A stretch of 22,241 bases of DNA, from IMG/VR virus record IMGVR_UViG_3300042691_022780, positions 1 to 22,241 of that record; one strand, written 5' to 3'. Positions 1-7,656 of this stretch are shown piece after piece. The stretch is from a virus. The notes beneath the pieces were generated by a model that saw only the letters and a list, made by a program, of their open reading frames with translations, ran no database searches and was not told the DNA's origin. The position numbers and the translations under genes were made by a program. The number at the start of each line of letters is the position of its first letter. The stretch's first letter is position 1.

Positions 1-21
1 CTTTTTATCGGCTTTATCCAT
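1..21 (-). CDS. Start of a leftward gene, cut by the window edge
   Basis: An ATG at 21 reading leftward encodes MDKADKK before the window ends. It lies one base after the stop of the upstream gene (TGA at 25-23, then C, then ATG), which is the spacing seen at other junctions of this operon. Only seven residues are visible, so no function can be given. Confidence 0.5.
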
Positions 22-22
22 G

Positions 23-391
23 TCAGCACTTCCCGCCGCCCATCATACGAACCTGGGTAGCCTTGGTCTTGCCTTTCTTGGCAATTCCGTCAGCAGCGCG
101 GGTGTAGCCGCCAGCGGCGTAGGCTTTGCCGCCTTTCTTCATACCCTTGGCCTCAGCCATCTCGTGCTTGATCATGGACTTCGGAGCGCCCTTCTTTTTC
201 ATGAAGGCAAGCTCTTTACCGACCATCGCTTTAGATTCTTTCATGTCACCACCTTCTTTAAATTTGCGACCTTTATCGGCCTGCATGAACTCTTTGCCAA
301 CCTTCTGCGGAATTCCTACGCGCTTTGCCGCCTTAGGATCATTGGCGACCATCGCCATCAAGTTGTGTTGGGCTTTGGTCTTAGACGGCAT
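23..391 (-). CDS. Small basic phage protein, unknown function
   Basis: This 122-aa lysine- and glycine-rich protein begins MPSKTKAQHNLMAMVANDP and continues with a VGIPQKVGKEF segment. Similar N-termini occur in small uncharacterised proteins encoded near structural genes of environmental phages. The middle (about residues 50-85) is full of KKKG/KKGG runs and the C-terminus is Gly/Met-rich (MMGGGKC). There is no signal peptide or membrane segment. It follows the membrane protein gene at 393-581 with one base between stop and start, so it belongs to the late leftward operon. A virion-associated or DNA-binding role would fit the charge, but that is inference. Confidence 0.7.
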   Translation of the reverse strand: MPSKTKAQHNLMAMVANDPKAAKRVGIPQKVGKEFMQADKGRKFKEGGDMKESKAMVGKELAFMKKKGAPKSMIKHEMAEAKGMKKGGKAYAAGGYTRAADGIAKKGKTKATQVRMMGGGKC

Positions 392-392
392 G

Positions 393-581
393 TCAGACCT
401 TCACAATCCAGCCCTTGCCGGCGGCAAACGACACCGCAGCAATCCCAACCCAAACTAAAACCTTGGTCATCACCGTCCGACCCACTTGCTTGTAGAACTC
501 ATCAGCAAGCTCTTTAACCGCAATACGCGCAGCTTCTTTAGCAACCGCATGCTCGCGCTCTGTCAGTTGGATCTCATTCAT
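393..581 (-). CDS. Small single-span membrane protein
   Basis: This 62-aa protein has a charged helical N-terminal half (about residues 5-35, rich in Glu/Lys/Ala) and one hydrophobic stretch near residues 40-57 (VLVWVGIAAVSFAAGKGW), ending in a short basic tail. The topology suggests a C-terminal membrane anchor. Small one-span proteins in late phage operons can be holins or spanin-like accessory proteins, but no endolysin gene is adjacent in this window, so a lysis role is only a possibility. The start lies one base after the stop of the gene at 583-837. Confidence 0.65.
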   Translation of the reverse strand: MNEIQLTEREHAVAKEAARIAVKELADEFYKQVGRTVMTKVLVWVGIAAVSFAAGKGWIVKV

Positions 582-582
582 C

Positions 583-837
583 TCAGCAGTTCCATGCCCG
601 CAAAGATTTGTTAATCCGGCTATTGGGGTCCTTGGCGGTCTTGGCTGAAGTCAGCTTCTTCTTCATGCCTTTCATCCTCGCGCAGAAGGAGTCGCGGCGG
701 GAGCCGCCCTCCGGCTGAGGTGCCTTCAGGCCCGGCTTCCCCGGGTTGGCTTTGTTGTAAGAGGCGCGCCCTTTGGCATTCAAACCACCAGAGGGATTCT
801 TGCCTTCTGAACGTTGCCATGCCGGGGTCTTAGCCAT
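583..837 (-). CDS. DUF6321-like small phage protein
   Basis: This 84-aa basic protein begins MAKTPAWQRSEGKNPSGGLN, continues with a KGRASYNKANPG segment, and has a C-terminal half with RRDSFCARMKGMKKKL followed by DPNSRINKSLRAWNC. I recognise this arrangement from small conserved phage proteins classed as DUF6321; function is unknown. Two cysteines (in SFCAR and the final WNC) are notable in so small a protein. The start codon overlaps the end of the upstream gene in the 8-base string ATGGCTAA (837-830), so translation is probably coupled. The assignment is from memory of the family and was not searched. Confidence 0.75.
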   Translation of the reverse strand: MAKTPAWQRSEGKNPSGGLNAKGRASYNKANPGKPGLKAPQPEGGSRRDSFCARMKGMKKKLTSAKTAKDPNSRINKSLRAWNC

Positions 838-1120
838 AATAGACCGTCACACTGGCGATACTTGTCAGCGCAACGTACACGTTGGTCTGGAACACAATGC
901 CCTGCCCCGGGATCAACGTATAGAACGAGTTGGGGTTCGAGTTGGAAGGGATGTCCACTTCCAACATAACCGGACCGCCAGACCCGCCGTCTTTAAACTG
1001 CAACGTACCTGCTTGGCTTGCGACGCCGCAAATTGAAAAGCCTTTCACACGAGTACGGTAGTTAACTACCGTCGTAGACGCATTCGTGTGTACTGCTTTT
1101 ACGTCGGTTTGCATAGTCAT
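830..1120 (-). CDS. Small beta-rich structural-type protein
   Basis: This 96-aa protein has alternating hydrophobic/Ser-Thr-Gly segments, few charges and no membrane segment, typical of small beta-sandwich head or neck proteins. Visible segments include FKDGGSGGPVMLEVDIPSN and a C-terminal strand-like SIASVTVYYG. The first ATG has AGGAG six bases upstream, which favours it over the ATG two codons later. It sits between another small beta-rich protein and the DUF6321-like gene, downstream of the capsid gene. A decoration or head-completion role is inferred from position and composition only. Confidence 0.7.
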   Translation of the reverse strand: MTMQTDVKAVHTNASTTVVNYRTRVKGFSICGVASQAGTLQFKDGGSGGPVMLEVDIPSNSNPNSFYTLIPGQGIVFQTNVYVALTSIASVTVYYG

Positions 1121-1132
1121 AACCGACTCCTA

Positions 1133-1534
1133 TTAGGCGATGGTCACGCCGCGCGAACCGATGATTGCCCAGCCAGCAGAGGTATAAACCAGCATTACGG
1201 AATCGCCAACAGCGGTGAACGTCACCGTCGTAAAGCCAATCGCAGTGGTGGGGGTCAAAACAGCCGAGCCACCATCGACCGCGTGAACGATGATTTTCAT
1301 CTCGCCAACAGAGCCGTTAGCCAGCGTCAGAGCTTGCGCAGCGCCCGTCGTGGTAAGCGAAGTAACGAGGTTGGTAATGTCTACAGCGCCCGCACCCGAC
1401 AGGCTCTGAACGCCGCCGATGATGCCCTGATCGTAGGCCGAGGAAACAGTTACCGCACCGGTCGTGGAGTTGACCGAAACAGTTTGAAAGCCGTTCTGCG
1501 ACCGAACTGGCCCGGAGAAAGTGGTATTTGCCAT
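1133..1534 (-). CDS. Beta-rich structural-type protein
   Basis: This 133-aa protein is rich in Val, Thr, Ser, Gly and Ala with almost no basic residues. A repeated strand pattern runs through it (GAVTVSSAYD, TTVTFTAVGDSVMLVYTSAGW). The composition resembles phage decoration or fibre-tip beta domains. It is the first gene after the capsid terminator and is preceded by an untranslated stretch of about 150 bases containing an inverted repeat, so it may have its own leader or promoter. The Shine-Dalgarno is weak (GAGATTTAA before ATG). No specific family is recognised. Confidence 0.7.
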   Translation of the reverse strand: MANTTFSGPVRSQNGFQTVSVNSTTGAVTVSSAYDQGIIGGVQSLSGAGAVDITNLVTSLTTTGAAQALTLANGSVGEMKIIVHAVDGGSAVLTPTTAIGFTTVTFTAVGDSVMLVYTSAGWAIIGSRGVTIA

Positions 1535-1555
1535 TTAAATCTCACATGCGAGTAG

Positions 1556-1600
1556 CGCGTATTAGTCTGCATGTCGTCAGCCGGGACTGTCTAATACGCG
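1556..1600. repeat. 10-bp inverted repeat in a leader
   Basis: CGCGTATTAG at 1556-1565 is the exact reverse complement of CTAATACGCG at 1591-1600, with 25 bases between. It lies between the capsid terminator and the start of the gene at 1133-1534. It could form an RNA hairpin in that leader or be a protein-binding site. Apart from this and the terminator, the gap 1535-1681 shows no gene. Confidence 0.5.
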
Positions 1601-1640
1601 GGATGACCCCGGAATAGTGGTGTTTTAGCACACCTAGGTT

Positions 1641-1670
1641 GAAAAAGAAAGGGGGCCGAAGCCCCCTTTC
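1641..1670 (-). terminator. Intrinsic terminator after the capsid gene (UUCG loop)
   Basis: Read leftward, GAAAGGGGGC, loop TTCG, GCCCCCTTTC form a perfect 10-bp stem closed by a very stable C(UUCG)G tetraloop, followed by TTTTTC. It starts 11 bases after the capsid stop codon. It would end or attenuate the head-operon transcript right after the most heavily expressed gene. Confidence 0.9.
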
Positions 1671-1681
1671 TACTGCAGTGC

Positions 1682-2593
1682 TTAGCTCGCACCGGGCGAG
1701 CCGTAGGCTCCCAGCGGATCTGAAACACCGAAGCTGTAACGCTCACGAGCCTTGTACCGCGCGTTGCCGGTATCAAAGTCCGCGTCCATCGACGTTTGCA
1801 TCGGCGTACGCACAAAGTGCTTCAGGCCGTTAGGCACATCGGTCAAAAGGAACCAAGCGTTGCTGTCGGTCAGATAATGGTTGACCGTATAGCCTTCTGG
1901 AATCGAGTTCATCGATTTCAGCGCGTTGATATCGTTGTCCGCAGTCGAGACACGAAGCTCGGTCTCAAGCAGGCGGGTTGCAACGAACATCAGCGCAGGC
2001 GGAACAACCAGCTTGCGGGGCTTAGCTGCGATCAGCAGACCACGCTCATCCGTCCACGCAGCGATCTGAATAACGGCGGCCTCAAGCGAGGTCTCGTTCA
2101 GGTCAGCTGCAGTAGCAGGGCGGTTGCTGTTGGTGCCACCGGAGACCAGCGGGTGTGCGGTCGAGAACAGCGTCTGGCCGTCACCGTAGGTGTAGCTGCC
2201 ATTGAAGCCGTTGTTCAGAATCGCAGCTCCCTTGACCTGCTTGGTGTACGCCATAGCCCGAGCCAGCGACTTGGTGTACCGCGAGGACAGGCTGTCGTAC
2301 AGGTTGTCTTCCATCGCCTCTTCGGTGATGGAGAAGCCCATAGCGATGGTCTCGTGGTTGTACCGAGCCGTCCAAGCTTCTTGCGCGTTGTCATAAGCAA
2401 GAGCAGAGCCCTCGTTTTTGACCGGCGCGGCGCTGAAGCCCGACAGTTTGGTTTCCTCTTCGAACGAACGCTCGGAGGTCTCGGTTTCGAAGATCTCTTT
2501 GTGCTCTTCGCCGTAACGCTTGTACTCCAGACCAAACAGAGCGTTAAGTCCTGGGAGCAGCTCTTTCAGTAATTGTGCGCGTGAAATAGCCAT
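1682..2593 (-). CDS. Major capsid protein
   Basis: This 303-aa protein resembles capsid proteins of environmental tailed phages related to the Mu gpT-type major head subunit, probably with an HK97 fold. Characteristic stretches are YNHETIAMGFSITEEAMEDN (78-97), TLFSTAHPLVSGGTNSNRP (141-159), VVPPALMFVATRLLETE (196-212) and the C-terminal ARYKARERYSFGVSDP (278-293). There is no obvious cleavable delta domain. AAGGAG lies 7 bases before the ATG. Its place after the scaffold-like gene and before a strong terminator is what is expected for the major coat protein. The family assignment comes from recognised sequence features; a structure comparison would settle the fold. Confidence 0.9.
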   Translation of the reverse strand: MAISRAQLLKELLPGLNALFGLEYKRYGEEHKEIFETETSERSFEEETKLSGFSAAPVKNEGSALAYDNAQEAWTARYNHETIAMGFSITEEAMEDNLYDSLSSRYTKSLARAMAYTKQVKGAAILNNGFNGSYTYGDGQTLFSTAHPLVSGGTNSNRPATAADLNETSLEAAVIQIAAWTDERGLLIAAKPRKLVVPPALMFVATRLLETELRVSTADNDINALKSMNSIPEGYTVNHYLTDSNAWFLLTDVPNGLKHFVRTPMQTSMDADFDTGNARYKARERYSFGVSDPLGAYGSPGAS

Positions 2594-2604
2594 TTGTTAG
2601 CTCC

Positions 2605-3261
2605 TTAGACGCCGGTCGGGTTGTTATACATATGGCCGCCGTTCCAAGCAACGACGTTGGGCGTACCCTCGGTCAGCGTGATATACGGTGCGTTGAACTT
2701 GCAGATGAATTCGCAGAAGTCACCCGAAGCATTTGCGGTGTCAGGAACACCAGCCACAATACGGATAGGCAGCGACACGGTGGCAGCGGCGGAGGTTCCG
2801 TCGATGGCCACAGCGGAGTCGCCAGAGGTGGTCGAGCCGGCGTTCTGAACGAGGGCAACGTTGTTGCCAATAACCGTCTGGCCATAGAAAGCAACCGTGG
2901 TGCCCGAGGACACAGCGGCTACCTTGAACAGCACATCCGGGTCGTCCACTACGTAAGCCTGCGCATCCGACGCAACAGTGCCAGCGGGCCAGTACTGTGA
3001 GAAGGTGAGCTGCTTAGTAACGGGGTTAGTAAACGTACAACCCATGAAGATACCGGCTACGCCGTTGGCGGCCACAGTCGTGGTGCCCGCATCTTTCTCG
3101 ATCGTACCGCTGCTGACCAGCTTAACCACATCGCCTGCAAAGATGTTAGTGTTGTACGCACTAGCAATCTTGATTAGACGGGTCGAGCCGGCATACACCT
3201 GACCACCGATCAAATTGACCGGCTGCAAACCGTACGGTTTGTCAATGGTGGGATAAGCCAT
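2605..3261 (-). CDS. Probable structural protein upstream of the capsid gene
   Basis: This 218-aa protein begins MAYPTIDKPYGLQPVNLIGG and ends in NAPYITLTEGTPNVVAWNGG plus a short tail. It is rich in Gly, Ala, Val and Thr, low in Lys, without membrane segments, and looks beta-rich. Genes of this kind commonly lie next to the capsid gene in environmental phages and are annotated as structural. AGGAG is 6 bases before the ATG, and the capsid start is 11 bases downstream, so the two are probably cotranslated in similar amounts. A decoration or minor capsid role is an inference. Confidence 0.75.
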   Translation of the reverse strand: MAYPTIDKPYGLQPVNLIGGQVYAGSTRLIKIASAYNTNIFAGDVVKLVSSGTIEKDAGTTTVAANGVAGIFMGCTFTNPVTKQLTFSQYWPAGTVASDAQAYVVDDPDVLFKVAAVSSGTTVAFYGQTVIGNNVALVQNAGSTTSGDSAVAIDGTSAAATVSLPIRIVAGVPDTANASGDFCEFICKFNAPYITLTEGTPNVVAWNGGHMYNNPTGV

Positions 3262-3275
3262 TTAGGACTCCTAGA

Positions 3276-3725
3276 TTATTGACCGCGTCCGAATGTCACC
3301 CGGGACTTGCGCTCGGCAAAAAGCGGCATTCGAGGGTCATTCTCGCGCATGAAATTGTTGTCTACAGAGTTGATCTGCGCATCGGCCTGCTCTTGGTAGT
3401 GGGCATTCCGATCCTGAACCATCTCTTTGGGTGCTTTGCAAAGCATAAGCCCACCAACCACGATGTTGTCCTTAAAGCGATCGTTTTCGATTGCCATAAG
3501 GTGGACTTCGGGGTGGTCTACCGCTTTGACAGGTTCCCAGCCTTCACGAAGCTTAAGCGAAACATTCATGGGGTCCGACTGTCCGCGAGTGCTTATACGG
3601 ATCCAACGAAACTCATACCCCGGCTCGGGGTTTGGGTTCGGAAGAACGTCCGGGCGCACCCAAGCGCGCTTACGGGTGGTTCGTTCACGGGTCTCAAGTT
3701 CACGGTTTGTACGGGTCTCAGCCAT
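3276..3725 (-). CDS. Conserved head-operon protein, unknown function
   Basis: This 149-aa highly charged protein starts with a basic Arg/Glu/Thr-rich tail (residues 1-24), followed by RPDVLPNPNPEPGYEFRWIR (about 24-43) and a core containing GWEPVKAVDHPEVH and LMLCKAPKEMVQDRNAHYQ. Its ATG overlaps the end of the scaffold-like gene by 8 bases (3718-3725), indicating coupled translation. Its position between the scaffold-like and capsid genes suggests a role in head assembly. I recognise the type from environmental phage head operons but cannot name a family. Confidence 0.75.
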   Translation of the reverse strand: MAETRTNRELETRERTTRKRAWVRPDVLPNPNPEPGYEFRWIRISTRGQSDPMNVSLKLREGWEPVKAVDHPEVHLMAIENDRFKDNIVVGGLMLCKAPKEMVQDRNAHYQEQADAQINSVDNNFMRENDPRMPLFAERKSRVTFGRGQ

Positions 3726-4746
3726 TTTGTTTCCTCATGTCTTCCGCAACCTGACGGGCATATTGTTCGGGGGTCAGCCCGAGGCGTTTAGCAAGTGCAA
3801 CTGCGGATGCAGTTAGCACAATTTTGCGTGGTGCAGTGCTACGAGATGCCGGAGCAACTACAGACGCTTTGCGCGGCTTTTCCGCCGGAGGAGGTTCAGG
3901 ACTCTCATCTGCGTCGTCAAACGCGTCTGGGAAGACCTGTCGCATACGCCGGTTAATCCGGTCGTAGTATTCATCGCTTCGAGGGTCGACACCCTCACGG
4001 ACCAACTTCTGATGCAGCCCCAACGCAAGAGCGGTCATCTCATCGTCGGAGCCAAACCACGAATTGGCTTCTTGCCATTTCGCAGCTTTTTCGTCAACCG
4101 GCGGCGATGGAGCGGATGGTTGAGGTTGTACAACAGTTTCTTTCTTTTGTAAAGGGGCCGGCTTCCAATTAGCCACCCTCTCGGCTTTATTCTTTGCGGC
4201 GATCAGCGCTTCCTGCGCCTCAAGGACTTTTTCCGAATCACCCGACTCGTAAGCATCCTTATACGCACGCTTAGCCTGTTCGAGCTCAGCAGTAGTACGC
4301 GCCTTAGCCTGCGCTACCAGCGCTTCTTGGCTCTTGGCGGTTTCCTGCTTTAGCCGCTCATTCTCTGCGTGAACCGCCTGCGCATAGCGGACCGCTTCGT
4401 CCCGCTCGCGCTGGGCAGCTTCAGCCCTGCGTCGCTCGTCGTGGTAGCCCTTAGAGAAGTGCTGTAACCGCTTGCGAGTCTTTTCCGAAGCAATCTCGCC
4501 TAATTCCTCGTCCGTCACTTCCGCCGGGGGCTCCGACGGTTTCCGGTTCCGATCCTTGGGCGGTGTGTCGTCTTGAATCTCGATCTCAAGATCTTTGTCG
4601 AGCTCGGAAGCTTCTTTTGTCGGCGTCCGCTCAAGCTTAGGCGGCTTTTCCGTAATGTCAGTTACGTCTTTGGCCGGCTCCACTTCAATCTCTTTTGAGA
4701 CTTTATCCGGGTCCGGAAATTCAAACTCTACTTTTTCCATCGGCAT
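3718..4746 (-). CDS. Scaffold-like head assembly protein
   Basis: This 342-aa protein is very rich in Glu, Lys, Ala, Pro and Gln. Residues 1-80 are acidic and apparently disordered. About residues 90-195 form a long charged predicted coiled coil (KTRKRLQHFSKGYHDERRR, then Ala/Glu/Arg heptads). A Pro-rich linker follows, and a short basic helical C-terminus (LAKRLGLTPEQYARQVAEDM) ends the protein. This layout, with a basic C-terminal helix after a coiled coil and location just upstream of the capsid genes, is that of phage scaffolding proteins. AAGGAG lies 6 bases before the chosen ATG. The identification rests on architecture and position, not sequence homology. Confidence 0.75.
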   Translation of the reverse strand: MPMEKVEFEFPDPDKVSKEIEVEPAKDVTDITEKPPKLERTPTKEASELDKDLEIEIQDDTPPKDRNRKPSEPPAEVTDEELGEIASEKTRKRLQHFSKGYHDERRRAEAAQRERDEAVRYAQAVHAENERLKQETAKSQEALVAQAKARTTAELEQAKRAYKDAYESGDSEKVLEAQEALIAAKNKAERVANWKPAPLQKKETVVQPQPSAPSPPVDEKAAKWQEANSWFGSDDEMTALALGLHQKLVREGVDPRSDEYYDRINRRMRQVFPDAFDDADESPEPPPAEKPRKASVVAPASRSTAPRKIVLTASAVALAKRLGLTPEQYARQVAEDMRKQNG

Positions 4747-4756
4747 GATTTACTCC

Positions 4757-5134
4757 TTACGCACGCGTGACGCCACGCGGATCAGGCACTACGGCTTCAA
4801 CCGAGTCATCGTTCAACAAGCGGTATTCCTGCCCGTTAACCTTGAAACGCGTACCTGAATTGGGCCGGAACATAACGAAATCCCCAACCTTGCACCATGG
4901 CCCATTAGGGAAGCGATCCTTATCGGCGTACGCCTGTTCGCCCATGTCGATTACTGCACCCATCATGGAGAGGATCTGTTCTTCAAGCCTTGTACGATCA
5001 GCCTTCACAAGGCCGGATTCGTACGTTTCTTCAACCTTAGGCAAGGCAATCAGCAGCCGGTAACCCACCGGGCGGGGAAGTTGCGCTTCAAACTCCGCAT
5101 CTGTTAGTGCGGGTTGAGTCTCGTTAGTCATCAT
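4757..5134 (-). CDS. GroES-like co-chaperonin (Cpn10)
   Basis: This protein of about 125 aa contains a GroES-like core beginning near residue 20: RPVGYRLLIALPKVEETYES, then a GLVKADRTR stretch where the mobile loop belongs, then WCKVGDFVMFRPNSGTRF and YRLLNDDSVEAVV. The bacterial GroES order is preserved: the 'vGD.V.f' strand, then the domain around '.Y.....ddi.av'. I place the start at the tandem ATGs (5134 and 5131), which overlap the stop of the upstream gene; the longer reading frame upstream lacks a Shine-Dalgarno. By analogy with T4 gp31 it may adapt host GroEL to fold the capsid protein. The family call is firm; the role is inferred from the head-operon location. Confidence 0.85.
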   Translation of the reverse strand: MMTNETQPALTDAEFEAQLPRPVGYRLLIALPKVEETYESGLVKADRTRLEEQILSMMGAVIDMGEQAYADKDRFPNGPWCKVGDFVMFRPNSGTRFKVNGQEYRLLNDDSVEAVVPDPRGVTRA

Positions 5135-5321
5135 CAGCGTCCAAGTGATACTGCGCAAGGTCAAGGATTTCACGCTTTGCGGTCTCTAGACCTCGAATCA
5201 AGCCGCAAAGATCCCGATACTCCGCGTAGTCTTTCGCTGCGCCAGAGGCCAAGGAATCCGCAACCGCGTTTAAATGCGCGGTGATTTTCTCTACAAGCAC
5301 GTCAAAGACGGTTCGAGCCAT
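5124..5321 (-). CDS. Small helical protein between portal and GroES-like genes
   Basis: This 65-aa mostly helical protein starts MARTVFDVLVEKITAHLNAV, with a central AKDYAEYRDLCGLIRGLETAKRE and a very acidic end (LDADDD). The start overlaps the portal stop as TAATG at 5323-5319, and its own stop overlaps the GroES-like start, so three genes form a chain of coupled translation. Similar short proteins often lie directly after portal genes in environmental phages. Function is unknown; a small head-assembly factor is plausible. Confidence 0.75.
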   Translation of the reverse strand: MARTVFDVLVEKITAHLNAVADSLASGAAKDYAEYRDLCGLIRGLETAKREILDLAQYHLDADDD

Positions 5322-7648
5322 TATTGCGCTCCACTAGGCCGCGAGGCCTGTAGCAGTACTTTCTGCTCTTCAAGCGCAAGCTTGCGCTCGTCCAACTCGA
5401 TATCCGCGCGGTCTTTGACCGCCTTACGGTCGATGTCAGCTTTCTTGATCGCGAGCTCTTGCTGCTGCATCTGCACGAGCGGATCTTGTGCTGCTTGCTG
5501 CGCCTGCTGCTGTGCAGCCTGCGTCTGATGGATCTGCGTGAGTTGCTTGCCTGCATCAGCCACAAGCCTCGAGAGCTGCAGCTCGATTTCTTCGGGCATC
5601 TCTTCGTTGGGCGCGGGCAGGGGAGCGCCGAGACGCTCTTCGATCTGCTTCCGATACATGAAGCCCAAGTGCTCCGCGATGTGCGCTTGCAGGGAGGCCA
5701 TGATCTGTTGCGCAGCCGGGTTCTGGCCAATCGCTTGCATGATCATCGGGTCTTGCATAAACGACTGATGCGCGGCCAGATGCGCTTCGTGATCTTGGTA
5801 CAGGAACGCTTTCATGGGCTTACCAATCAACGCGCCCATGTTCTCGCTGATCGGATCACGCGGCTTCTGATCTTCAGCCAACGGCACGATCTTGTCGGCG
5901 TTCTTGATGCCCAGCACTTCGATCATCTGCCGGTGGAGATACGGCAAGTCGTAGATCTGCGGCGCACTCTGCGCCATCTGGAACGCAGCCTGATACTGCA
6001 CAACCCGCTGAGCCATCGTCGTGGCGTTGGGATCGCTCACAGGAATTACTTCGACAAGCGCGTAGTCCTCTGACCGCGCACGGCGATCCACACCCTCGGG
6101 GATGTAGTCATAAGGCTCATCAGCATACTCAGCGATAAGCTCCTTGAGGAGCTTGAACTCCTGCTTCATCGCAAAGTGCACACGCGCCTGCACCGCCGCC
6201 ATCGGCTTCAACACGCGCTCGAGAATCGCGAGCGTAGTCCCCACGGGAGCTTGTGATGACATATCAGAGACGTTCATGTCGCTGATGGCACCAAGCCTGC
6301 GCCCTTCATTCGTTATCCTGTCGAGCAGCCCTGCCAACACCTGACTCGGCTCTTTGTAAGGCAGGATGAAGAAGTTATCTTTGAGCGTGCCGCTGGGCAC
6401 ATCCACATCCCGCCACTCGCCCGGAGCAATCGGCGTGTCATCGCCCTTGATCCGCAGTCCACGTGCCTTCAAGCCACCCGGCAGGTTAGACAGCGTACCC
6501 GCGTCGACAAGCTGCCGCAGGAGCGACGTACCCGCGATGGCGTAGCCGCCAATGATATGAATCAGTCCAAGCCCGTAGAAGCCAAAGCCCGGCACATACA
6601 CGTAGTGTACGAAGTGATCGCGCTTAAGATCGGGATTGCCCGTGGGGTCCCAGTTCCTACGAATAGAAAGTACGTTTGCAGTGCCTTTATCGATGGTAAC
6701 GACATAGGGGCGAGGGAGCCCTTCCTCATCGTCAACCCCCGGCATGCAATAATCGATGTGCATCTCGTAGATCGCGTAGCGATCATCCGACTGCAAAGTG
6801 TATCCGCCCTCTTCGGCCTTGCGTTTCTCGATATCTGTAAAGAAGCTAACCGGCTCGCCCAGCTCAATCTCACGGTAGAACCCGGCAGCTTGCAGGCGCT
6901 TCAACTCGGTCTTGGTCTTACGCATCACATGCGTGACACGCTCGGCTAGCTGAAGGTTCGACGCACCATAGGGCACGATAACGTCTTCGGCTGGCAGGTA
7001 CATCGACACCTGCCGCTTCAACTGCACGTCGTAATAGACCTTCTTGAACGCAGAGCCCGCAAGGCCGAGAGAGTAAAGCATTCTTTCATGTTCTGACCGA
7101 TATTCAACCATTCTTTCAGTCAGCTGGTAGTTCATATCAGCACGAACGCGTTCAGCTGCTTTGGCCTTCACCGGCGTGACTTCGCCCAGAATCTTGGTCT
7201 TTACTGGCCCCGCAGCGGGAAACGTCTCACTCATTGTCTCCGCCTGAAAGCGAATAGCCGCCTCCAAGAGCACAGTGGAGAACACCCCGCAAGCGCCATC
7301 CCACGGCTCGGTGCGATCCTCGTACTTCAATCCCAGAACTTCGATGCCCTTGACGTACATATCCGCCCACTCTTTGCGGGCGGAGATATCCGCATCCACG
7401 AGCCCGATCAGCTCTGAGGCAAGTGAGTTCAGCTCGCCCTCATCCATCGACTCGGCTAGGTTCTCTTCAAACGAACCCTCTTCCGCCGTATCCTCCGGAC
7501 GGAGGATAATCTCCATGCTGCCATCGGACAGCGTCACGCTGTCTGGGTTCTCGATTTCAATTTCCAACGCATCGCTGTCTTCTGCGTCAAGGGCGGAGAG
7601 CCCCGTGGGGGCGGCATACAGACCTTTATCAATCAAACTCGTTGCCAT
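5321..7648 (-). CDS. Portal protein
   Basis: This 775-aa protein resembles large portal proteins of podovirus- and P22-like environmental phages, forming the ring through which DNA is packaged and which joins head to tail. An acidic N-terminal segment (1-75) is followed by the core with WADMYVKGIEVLGLKYEDRT, GACGVFSTVLLEAAIRFQAE, a YLPAEDVIVPYGASNL region and the long helical MSSQAPVGTTLAILERVLKP. The last 120 residues are Gln/Ala-rich and helical, like the barrel or crown extension of large portals. It begins 8 bases after the terminase stop. Size, neighbours and sequence all agree; which portal subfamily it belongs to is uncertain. Confidence 0.9.
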   Translation of the reverse strand: MATSLIDKGLYAAPTGLSALDAEDSDALEIEIENPDSVTLSDGSMEIILRPEDTAEEGSFEENLAESMDEGELNSLASELIGLVDADISARKEWADMYVKGIEVLGLKYEDRTEPWDGACGVFSTVLLEAAIRFQAETMSETFPAAGPVKTKILGEVTPVKAKAAERVRADMNYQLTERMVEYRSEHERMLYSLGLAGSAFKKVYYDVQLKRQVSMYLPAEDVIVPYGASNLQLAERVTHVMRKTKTELKRLQAAGFYREIELGEPVSFFTDIEKRKAEEGGYTLQSDDRYAIYEMHIDYCMPGVDDEEGLPRPYVVTIDKGTANVLSIRRNWDPTGNPDLKRDHFVHYVYVPGFGFYGLGLIHIIGGYAIAGTSLLRQLVDAGTLSNLPGGLKARGLRIKGDDTPIAPGEWRDVDVPSGTLKDNFFILPYKEPSQVLAGLLDRITNEGRRLGAISDMNVSDMSSQAPVGTTLAILERVLKPMAAVQARVHFAMKQEFKLLKELIAEYADEPYDYIPEGVDRRARSEDYALVEVIPVSDPNATTMAQRVVQYQAAFQMAQSAPQIYDLPYLHRQMIEVLGIKNADKIVPLAEDQKPRDPISENMGALIGKPMKAFLYQDHEAHLAAHQSFMQDPMIMQAIGQNPAAQQIMASLQAHIAEHLGFMYRKQIEERLGAPLPAPNEEMPEEIELQLSRLVADAGKQLTQIHQTQAAQQQAQQAAQDPLVQMQQQELAIKKADIDRKAVKDRADIELDERKLALEEQKVLLQASRPSGAQ

Positions 7649-7656
7649 GACGGCTC

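Noticed and set aside
1551-1565. Leftward TAATACGCGCTACT resembles the T7 RNA polymerase promoter start (TAATACG....ACT).
   Set aside because: The rest of the promoter does not match, no other copy was seen, and no phage RNA polymerase gene is in the window.
1796-2572. 258-codon rightward open frame opposite the capsid gene.
   Set aside because: Antisense shadow of the capsid gene; no ribosome site and no family resemblance.
5459-6073. 204-codon rightward open frame opposite the portal gene.
   Set aside because: It is an antisense shadow of the well-supported portal gene in GC-rich DNA, without a ribosome site or family resemblance.
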